A stretch of DNA of 64,000 nt from Panax quinquefolius (Eukaryota; Streptophyta; Magnoliopsida; Apiales; Araliaceae). Of the stretch, positions 55,166 to 64,000 are shown piece after piece. The notes below the pieces were generated by a model. It was given only the letters and a program-made list of their open reading frames with translations. It had not been told where the DNA came from and ran no database searches. Where the stretch lies: assembly GCA_020205615.1 (NCBI GenBank), contig CM035163.1:41488189-41552188 (forward strand), given 5' to 3'. Position 1 is the first letter of the stretch. Every line of letters starts with the position of its first letter. A program made the position numbers and the translations under genes.

Positions 55166-57401
55166 CTTTCAACACAATATAAGCATGAGAATGATAACAA
55201 TGATATATATAATGAATGAGCATAAATAATCAGAATAATAAGATAAAATAGATCTTAGTGATTTTTAACTTAATTATTAAGAGTCCAAATTGCGAACATG
55301 ATATGAGATGAACCACAAATTATTAAGGATATTCTAATCATTTCAAGACTTTTCACCATTTATTGATAAGATGAAGAAACGAATAATAGTATCTTACCAT
55401 AAGATGGAGTATAAAAGAAAATGACATCATTTTACCATAAAAATGATACCCCCTTACCACAATAATGATATCCCTTATTAGCATGTGATTTGATTCTGCT
55501 TTCTGTGGAATTGATCAACTTAAACAATGCATGCATTCTTTATCTACACTTGGAGTAACATTACACTCAATAGAAATACTCACAATATTATACTCACAAT
55601 ATTGTAGTAAAAGAATTATATATTTTTAATGTAGTGATGGTGTGTATTTAGTTGCTCAACCGGGCAAACCTATTGATACTGAAAATTTAGTAAACAACTA
55701 GCACACCTGCTTTGACAAAATAACCAAATGAGGTATATAATAATGGTAGTGAAATTTATGGTCCCACAGAGAAAATTAAACCAACTTGTACACGTTTTAA
55801 AAATAATTGAGTTGTGGTCTAGACTACTTTAGAAAAATTAGAGTGTCGGCAAGTCCTGCCAAACTTACTTTCATAAAAAAAAAAATAATTGAACAAACAT
55901 CTGTGTATCATACTTATCTTTAATCAACACCTTTTTATTCATCAATTATTTACACATTTTCAATCTTTTAATAATTATTTACAATTATTAACATAGACTC
56001 ACAATACTTCCAACTGGTATAATTATATCATATCAAATAATATGAGTTACTGTGCAAAAACTATTGTGATAATTGTTGAATAAAAGACTGAGTGACTTCT
56101 TACGTAAGCATTATTAATCAAAGATACTATATAATACCGTGTGTAACAACGCGTATTACTGCATCTTTCATATTTTTCGGATTATCCGACAATATTCTAT
56201 AATTATTTCTTTTTATAAAAACTATCATTTTCTAGCTTCAAAATAGAAATACTAACTTCACATACTTTTACATCTTTAAAAGATCATCAATATTAATCTT
56301 ATATTAATATAATATTTTTCATAAAATTCATATTTTCCACCATTCATAGAATTTCCTATGAATTTTCTCTATTTTAAAACTAACCATAAATAGCTTAAAA
56401 ATATAATAAATATTTTTTATTCAATAATTTTCAAAAACTTTCCGTAAATTATAAAAAATATTATAAGATTTTTCCACCAAGTTTCATAATTTTTCATCAT
56501 TATCAATTTCTTCTCATTTTTCAAACTAACTATAAATAGTTTAAAAATACAATAATTACTTCGCTTTTCAATAATTCATCAAAAATTTACTGAAATTCTA
56601 AGATGATATTATAAGCATTCGTAAAAAAATATTTCAAATTTCAAATAATTTTTCTGATAAATTAATTATAACTTTCAATATTCAGAAACTTCAATAATTA
56701 TAAAAATTAGCCCTTTTATCAGAAAAATAAGGATCTTATGTCCTTTCCATTTAAAATTTAATTCTCTACAACTTTTTAGAAGAAAAGTTTTCTAAATTCT
56801 AACTCTAACATAGAGAGAAAGGCTTACCGAAATTTCTGTTACAACAATTTCTAAATTAGTCACCTCTTAAAATTCATAACAAATCATACGTTAATCTATA
56901 ACGGTTCAAAATTTGTGGACATATACTCAACTTATATATGTATAACATATCCAAAATTACAACGATCCAACAGTCGGATTAAAAATTATAACTCACGCAA
57001 TAGAGCTTAATAAAACTGATTTTTCGGACTATAAGTCCTTCGGACCAGTTTCACTCAAACAGTTACCATGCAAAATCTACAAAGAATTTTTGAGTGATTC
57101 AAATTTCTACATTTAGCTTACTTCCAGGGCTTTCTTTTGATATATGGCTCATCTCCTAACTCATTATACACAAAGAGTTATGGATTTTACAAAATCAAGT
57201 AGTAAACTAATTTTTCTGAAAATCTCCATATTTTGTTATTCTTTTGATTTTTAGATTTCTGTCATTTGATTCATGTTTATGCAAGTTTATATCATCAAAT
57301 ACATACATAAATATGTACTCTTTACATAAAATCTATTAAAACTAAAGTAATCAATATTTTTGTAAATACATTTCTTGATTTCTTTTTCATTTCTTGCTTA
57401 A

Positions 57402-57480
57402 TTCTTCTTCTTCTTCTCTCTTCTCTCTCTATCTCTCCCTCTCTCTCTCTCTCTCCTCTATTCTCTTCTCTCCACTGATC
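57402..57480. repeat. CT-rich low-complexity tract
   Basis: TTCTTCTTCTTCTCTC followed by (CT)n, in element M's LTR. The open frame over the next 250 bp (57496-57750) is a product of the pyrimidine bias. Confidence 0.85.
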
Positions 57481-57811
57481 TAAACCTCCCGTGAATTGAA
57501 GAAAAGGGGTGGGAGTACTTCACTTATTATTTTCTTTTCTTTCCTTTCTCTCTCCATCTTTTTCTTCTTCTTTTCCCCTCTTTTCTTCCTTTCCTTTTTC
57601 CCACATCTGCTTGTCCCCCCAATTAATTTCCTCACTCAGCCGCCCACATGGGCTGCCATTTTAAAAAATAAATTATTTTCTTTCCTCTTTATTTGCTCAT
57701 TTATCCGATTAATTGTTCATTTGACCATTTATCAATTTAATATTTTATAATTTTAGAATAATAATCATAATTTAAAATAGACTTTTATTTCATAAAAGTC
57801 GGGGTCTTACA

Positions 57812-58135
57812 ATCACCCCACCATATGAAATGTCATCCCTGAAATTTACGAACGTACCTGGAATTCTGAAGAGATAAGAATTTCAAATTCTAGCTCCCGG
57901 GCTACTTCCTCTATCTCATGGTTCATCAATTGCTCATTTCTTGTATTTCAGATATCATTCTAGAATACAGCTTCAAAACAAAGTTTAATTAACATGTCAT
58001 AATTTGTCAACTAATTAAGTAACAAAATTAGCATAGGTAGGACACACACTAGTGAAGGATTTTACTCGTCTCTCCCCTCCAAGTTCTAATCCCGGATCTC
58101 CGCCAGAGACCATATCTCGAAGCTCTGATACCAAA
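57812..58135 (-). other. 324-bp internal region of element M
   Basis: On the minus strand it opens with AA and the primer-binding site and ends ATGGTGGGGTGAT, a polypurine tract next to the 3' LTR. Between them are only about 300 bp with no coding. GTACGTTCGTAAATTTCAGG near 57850 matches the chromodomain-end sequence of elements 1 and 2, so the element descends from a coding gypsy element by internal deletion. Confidence 0.8.
58122..58133 (-). other. Primer-binding site of element M
   Basis: On the minus strand TGGTATCAGAGC, a perfect complement to the initiator tRNA-Met 3' end, 2 bp from the LTR end at 58136. Confidence 0.88.
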
Positions 58136-58895
58136 TGTGATGCCCCCATAATAGGTATACACAACCCATCTTGGGTCGCCAGAAACAACACTACTGGCAA
58201 CTCCATTTATACAACTGTCTTGCAGAATACGACAACAGATATACTGTGAGTTTCAATACAAATATTGTAACGTATATAATACGACAATATTCAGACTCAA
58301 ATTATTACAATGCCATACAAAGTACAACAACAAATATTTCAAGTCCCCAAAGGAACACGGGAAGATTTATATCCTCCTCATTCTAATGGAGTGCATTTTT
58401 GACGCTTCCAAATTCGAGTTCGCCTCACCCTATTATTGTTCACCAAAATTAAATATTAAATGATGTATAAAATAGGTCACACACATTTTAAGTTCTCAGT
58501 ACAATTATTATGTCATACCGTTTTATAATTTGATTAGGATTATGACTAATTCGTAACACCACTTTATACCCACGTTCTCTCTACTAGTATCATCTACACT
58601 TTTATTACCTGAAAGGGGTGGTGAAGTAAAAGGGGTGAGCACAAATAGCCCAGTAAAGAATATCATGACTTAAGATAATTACATTATCAATAGCCTGCAT
58701 CAATAATAAATCAGAGATTGAGAACATATGGTATATGATAAAAGTTTTCAACCATAATTGCAGCGAAATCAACAATCCATTAGAAGAGTCAAATAGAACG
58801 TAATGTCTACTATCTTCTCCAAATTAAAAGTCCATCATTAATATTTCATTACTGTAATACCCATCAACAATTCTTTGTTGTACCCAAGACAAGAG
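58136..58895 (-). mobile_element. 5' LTR of element M (first part; continues at 61620-61712)
   Basis: It begins TGTGATGCCCCCATAATAGG and follows 53831-54590 closely. It is interrupted at 58896 by a solo LTR and at 61713 by a Tekay LTR; the remainder lies outside the window. Confidence 0.85.
58891..58895. repeat. Target-site duplication of the solo LTR (left)
   Basis: AAGAG, repeated at 61620-61624. The uninterrupted copy at about 54586-54593 reads AAAGAG and serves as the empty site. Confidence 0.9.
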
Positions 58896-61619
58896 TGTGA
58901 CAACCGAGATTTTGCAATGTAATTTTAATATTTATTGGATTAAATAAATATTTTTCGATGATTTAATTATTAGATTAAATAATAAATTGATGAAGTTATG
59001 GTAGAATAATTTAATTGTATGTGTTTTATTTATTAATGTGGAGAATTGATTTATGTAAATATGTGAGCTTATTGAATTAAAAGAAATATTTAGTAAGCCT
59101 AACATTATTTTAATTAATTAATTAATTAATTAATTTGAGAATTAATAAATTGGACATAATTAATAAACGAGAAATTTAATTATGTGACTATATGAATTAA
59201 ATGAGAAATTATTATATTTTATTAAATAAGATATTTGATTTATTGTGCAATTGGGTGTGATATGATTTAAACTATAGTATAAGAGAATCATTAAATTAAA
59301 TGGTTGTGGAGCCTATTATCACCAGCCAAACGAGGCCCTAAGAGAAGTTAGTAGCAGTTAACCCATGATGGGTAACTGACCTCCACAACACGTCAGTTCT
59401 TAATTCTTATATACGTCTTCTTCATTCTTTATTCTCTAAGTCTAGAAATAAGAAAACCAAATTACAGAGAGAAATTCAGAGGATTGTTAAGAGAAATTGT
59501 GAGAGTCAAGAAGAATATGAGAAGGAACGTCACTCTTATTCATTCGTAATAGGGTAATCTCTTTTCCCCAAATCTCAAACTTACGTGGTTTAAGTTTTAG
59601 CTTTCAAGTTTCTGTTAAATTCATGTAATTGGAAAAAGTAATAATTACGTGTATATATGGGATAAGATGTTGTTATAATGTGTTTTACTATATATTGTAT
59701 GGTTCCATATCATCAATTTCATAATATTATAACGTATATTATTGCTTCAAAATTTACAGAGTATAGAAATATGGCCATATGGCCCTTATACGTACATTTA
59801 ATATGTCAAACATATATTGTTTCGTAAAATTCACACTCGTATATAATTATGCATGTTAAAATGAAGAAATCAAACTTCGATTAGACGGATTTGGTGTTAT
59901 AATGAACCCGTGATGTTAAATTTTATGTTTTGTGTTCAAAACCTTCAAGAACATCAAGAACAGTGGAATTACATGTTTTGATTTTGTAAATTATGTGTTT
60001 TAACTTGTTAAAATCATGCTAGAGTGGTTGAGTATTAGTTATTTGTGTATTACTATGTTTGGGTATGTCTAAATTCGTGTAAAAATAATTTAATTGGAGG
60101 TTTTGGCAATGTTCTGTAATTTTCGCGAATTGCAGAACTGGAACTGGAGTTTCGCGCTGTGGCGTCAACTCCTGCCTTATGTCCCGCACCGCAATGTCAA
60201 AGTCTTAAGCCGCAGCACCACCGCACCGCAGTGCCAAGATTAAGCTTGATGGTGGCGCTGCAGCGTCACTTAGCAGAATGTCCAGAAATGAAAATGTTTA
60301 AGTGTTCAAGTCCAGAAATGTTATAGTAACCAAATCTAAGGAACATAAAATTATGTTAGACGTATAATGAGACGTTAAAATAAATCCTTAATATATTAAT
60401 AACACAATTATGTACGAATTGAATTATTGAATGCATAATTAACTTATTATTCGTGTAGTGTGATATTATGTGAAAATAAGCGTGATAATTGGACTAAGTA
60501 TAGTCATAACCAGAGTTTAGACCAAAGAATGAACGTATGATGATTAGTTACGTTATAATTGACTGGTATTGTGAATGTAAATGGTATGTAGGATTAAATC
60601 AAGGAACGAGTATAATTAACGTGTAATCTACGCACGAGGCAAGTTTCGTAACCCTACTCGTTATCAATATATAAGTTTATAAATTTATCTTTTTAGATCG
60701 AGCAAACTCTCGTTATTATTGATCAAGTCCATTTTGTTATATAAAGTTTATTAATCTTTCAAAGTATGGTTCTGTTATACAATACTTATTCTATTGTATA
60801 TCTCTTAAGATCGTTATTTGATTTAAATATCACTTACTGTTGAACCTTGTTAGACTAACGAACCCTTAATGATTCGACTAGTCCATAGTTGATGAGCGTT
60901 CTAAATTTCAGAACCCTTGTTGAATTATCCAAACCAAACTTCCTTTGGTACGGACTCTAATGTCAAACCGAGATGAACAACCTCAGATAGGGGATTACTT
61001 ATCGTTAGCGTTAAGATATTATGCACATGATGGTACTAAGGACCCATCCCCCTAAATCACGAGAAGAAGAGTCCATAGTCTTATGATATTAAAGGTTTCA
61101 AGTATAAACACTTGACAACCTAGGACATAGTTCAAGGTCTTATGACCCTCAGAAGTTCTTTTGTCTCTTGTTATTCATTCTTGATTCAAAAGCTGAGTTT
61201 CCTATTTCAAAAGTCTTTGATTTATTCGCATGTTATTATTCATTTGTTATATTGTTATACTTGTGGGCAAGCGTGCTCACTCTTGCGTAATAATAACATT
61301 GCAGTTAAGAACGAAAGATCTGACGAGCCTTCCACTAGTAAAGGCAAGGGCAAGGTTAACAAATGATGAATTGTGTATTTATGTTTCAGACTTGATGTTG
61401 TTTAAGACTTATTGTTTACTTATGTTTCCGCACAGATGTTTAAGGTTAGTTTAAGCTGGGATTATATTGGTTATTATTCAGATGTTGTAACCCCATAAGG
61501 GGAAGATTTATTTCTATCTATTGCATGGTGTGCATTTATTTATGGGTAGATAGATGATATTTGTACAGTGAACACCAAATCCTGTGGAAATGGAAATACC
61601 CGGATTTGGGGGTGTCACA
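58896..61619 (+). mobile_element. Solo LTR, gypsy-like
   Basis: 2724 bp, starting TGTGACAACCGAGATTTTGC and ending GGGGGTGTCACA, flanked by AAGAG on both sides. No second LTR, primer-binding site or polypurine tract borders it, so the internal region was lost by LTR-LTR recombination. It has a GC-rich patch at about 60148-60265 with CCGCACCGCA and GGCGCTGCAGCGTCAC words. Its middle differs from elements 1, 2 and M; only the terminal motif is shared. Orientation is given from the TG...CA and GTCACA similarity. Confidence 0.88.
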
Positions 61620-61712
61620 AAGAGAACTTTCATCACCTGTCTTCACCTGAACCACTAAAGATTATAGTTAAATTCATAATTCATATTTATAAATATTTAA
61701 ATTAACAGTTTC
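61620..61712 (-). mobile_element. 5' LTR of element M (second part)
   Basis: AAGAGAACTTTCATCACCTG to AACAGTTTC matches 54589-54680 directly after the solo LTR, then stops at a Tekay LTR. GTTTC (61708-61712) should be its 5-bp target duplication. Confidence 0.85.
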
Positions 61713-64000
61713 TGTAAGACCCCAACTTTTATGAATAAAAATGAATTTTTCTATAAATATCATTTTTTAATATTATGGTGTGGATTTGATATAATGTTAT
61801 AGTTGTGGATAATATTTATAAGTTTTGCAAAGTAAGCAAGTTGTTCGATTGGTCGGGGAATATTCGTTTTAACAGGGAATATTCGTATGACGACACAATC
61901 ATTGGTGGACCCCACAATAGAATTACTGTCGGAGTTAGAAAATGACATAAATATCTTTGTATAAAAATAACGGCGAAAGTTTTACCGTTAACTGTTGAAA
62001 TACCCGGTGTTAAAAGTACAGTAATACGCGTGGTTGCATAGTAGCACACAGTATTGTTTATTGATGCTTACGTGAGAAGTCACTCAATTATGTTCAATTA
62101 TTACCACAGTAATTACTGCATAATATCTCACGTTAATTGATTCAATTATTGTCAATATTTTATATTATTAAATTAATAATTGAGATGACAAGTTATTCAT
62201 ATTATTATTTGCATAATTAATGATGTCTAGAAAGTTCTGACGAGGAAAGAGGTTAGGTTATCTAATTGCGCATTAATAGGGAGAAATCCTTATCGGAAAG
62301 CCCCCTCTTTCCTAGGAACGATCTGATTGTTAATATTGTGAGGTATAATAATGATGAATAAATGTTGTTAAAAATATTGAGGGGATTTTTATGAAGTATT
62401 TATTGTAAATTTTGCTTATATTTTGGACCCCCATTTACCCCTTTTTCAAAATAATCGGTAGAAAGTTATTTAGTGTATATATATATATAATAATGGTGGG
62501 GGCCACGAGTGGGTCAGGTGGGGCCCACATGCTGGTGGAAGGATGAAAAATTTGTCATGGGTGGGAGGTTTTTTCAAAGCAACATGTGTTTATATATATA
62601 TATATATTATATATTATATTTTTGTTTTACTTGATGATGGCATTGAAATTCAGTCGCCCAAATATTGTGTATGACATCCGTGAGTTCGCAATTATTTCGT
62701 CCGTGAAATTCTTAAACAGTACCCCTTCCATTCTCCTATAAATAGGATGCTTAGTTAGAATTGAAAATCACACCGCTAGAATCAGAGAATTCTTTTTCTA
62801 TAATATTGAACGTATTTCTTTAGAGTTTAAAGAAACTTTGAGCATAGAAAACAGTTCAAGTTTTCTTCAAGAATATCCCCGCCCTACCAGTCGGAATACT
62901 CTTCTTTTTAAGGTAAGGGATATTATTTTTGTTCAATATTCATATGAAAGTATATTTTCTTTCATACTCTCTAGTATGTAAGTAATATTATTTCGTTTCA
63001 GATTTTGAATTCTATACTCATTTTGTTAAAGTTTTGGTTTCTATACTCCATGAAATTAGTAGAATATCCATAAAATTTGTGTTTCATCTAGTATATTTTC
63101 ATGGAAATATTATTCTGAACATTCTTGATAATTTTTAACTTTTTCATGCCAGAGTACTATTCACGGGGTACTATTCATGAAGTACTATTCACAGGATACT
63201 ATTCACTCGGGTATTATTCACCCGGGGTACTATTCATGACAAAAATTGATTTCTTTTCGGTCCAAATTATTTTTGATATAATATTATTCTTGAATTTTAC
63301 TCCTGGCGATGATCATGTTGACAATTTGGACATTATTGAATTCTGTATAAATTAAATTATAAATCTTTAAAAATTTATCCTTTGCTTTCATTTAATTGAA
63401 TTCTTATATCATTGTCATCATCCTCATGCTTATATTATGATGAAAGTCATATGTGGCCGTAGTGCATAGATGGACTTGGTATGATTATGACTAGAGATTA
63501 TTCGGTATAATCATGACCGTAATGTTACAAATGATGTGGTAAAAGTCCTCATTGGCCGTAGTGCATTGATGGATAGTTGTTGGCATGATCATGACCATTG
63601 GAGAAAACACGAATATCCTTGGCCCGTAGTGCATGAATAATTCGTGGTCGTGATACTAATGAATATCCTTGGCTCGTAGTGCATGGATAATTCAGTGATG
63701 TGGATTATTTATTAAGTTGAGTCTCAGCGATAAAATTGATGACAAACTTTTTAAATCATAGAAGATAGTAGATATCATGCTCTACTTGACTCTTCTAATG
63801 TATTGCTTGTTCCGCTGCAGTTAAACTTAATATTTATTATATTTTATCAGTTTAACACTGTTGAGGGCTAAGGATAAATTATTCTGCATTATATTAGTCA
63901 TAATATTTCTTACTAGGCTAGTTGAGCTCACCATTTACTTTCATTGTTCTCTTCAGGAAATGAGAATATAACTGGGACTAGTCGGGGAACGGAGTGACGG
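61713..64000 (+). mobile_element. Third Tekay-type LTR, cut by the window end
   Basis: It starts TGTAAGACCCCAACTTTTAT and follows 13309-15600 throughout. TATAAATA is at 62737-62744. Between two short (TA)n tracts (62481 and 62591) is a GGTGGGGGCC-rich insert missing from element 1's 5' LTR. The sequence ends 250 bp short of the expected LTR end, so whether it is solo or part of a full element is unknown. Confidence 0.9.

Larger units (their letters stand above)
53831..57811 (-). mobile_element. 3' LTR of minus-strand gypsy element M
   Basis: 3981 bp. On the minus strand it starts TGTAAGACCCCGACTTTTAT at 57811 and ends GGGGGCGTCACA at 53831. The first 850 bp (plus coordinates) are repeated about 95% identical at 58136-58895 and 61620-61712, its partner LTR. 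It contains eight or so CTTTGCACTAYGGGCCAAAG-type repeats (54700-55160), a CT-rich tract (57402-57480) and a degenerate internal copy of its own end near 54090. Confidence 0.85.

Noticed and set aside
54927..55229. Open frames over the LTR repeat array (also 54889-55182)
   Set aside because: Repeat-driven frames in non-coding LTR sequence; both overlapping frames are open.
57496..57750. Open frame rich in Phe, Leu and Ser, as if a membrane protein
   Set aside because: Produced by a CT/T-rich tract inside the LTR of element M, with no homologue I recognise.

Overview
This is AT-rich plant nuclear DNA, most likely from a eudicot. The reasons are a spliced DUF642 cell-wall gene (a seed-plant family), chromodomain-bearing Ty3/gypsy elements primed by initiator tRNA-Met, a FAR1-type Mutator element, CACTA, Helitron, Stowaway and Tourist elements, and many (TA)n tracts. 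The species cannot be told from the sequence.

The only host gene that looks intact is at 2738-7400 (+): three exons encoding a 374-residue secreted DUF642 protein. Its first intron holds a foldback element built of palindromic CTACGATCGTAG units.

The rest is layered transposon DNA. From 8225 to 28608 lie three minus-strand Helitrons of one family, end to end. The first holds 0.85-kb tandem repeats, interrupted by a foldback element that itself holds a Tourist-like MITE. The second (12368-27457) has well-matched termini and carries captured host exons: the C-terminal part of a NIMA-related (NEK) kinase and one exon of an ARL1-like GTPase. A 9.9-kb Tekay/Del-type gypsy retrotransposon (13309-23236) later inserted into it. 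The third Helitron is truncated and carries a Stowaway MITE with a GC-rich minisatellite.

From about 30.2 to 43.1 kb is a decayed FAR1-type (Jittery-like) Mutator element, bounded by near-palindromic subterminal repeats. A complete 3.9-kb CACTA element (31794-35695, 3-bp target duplication) and LTR-like sequence split its transposase. The CACTA element has no recognisable transposase but carries two adjacent long inverted repeats with arms of about 350 and 410 bp.

From 43170 to 52707 is a second, related gypsy element with a perfect 5-bp target duplication; its reverse transcriptase, RNase H and integrase have been replaced by other sequence. From 53469 to the end is a nest of LTR elements: an old LTR fragment; a minus-strand element with a 4-kb LTR and only 324 bp of internal DNA; a solo LTR with a perfect 5-bp duplication; and the start of a third Tekay LTR cut by the window edge.

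The most unusual material is the gene-capturing Helitron, the hairpin-bearing CACTA element, the subterminal repeat code of the Mutator element, and a repeated motif shared by the LTRs of several element families.
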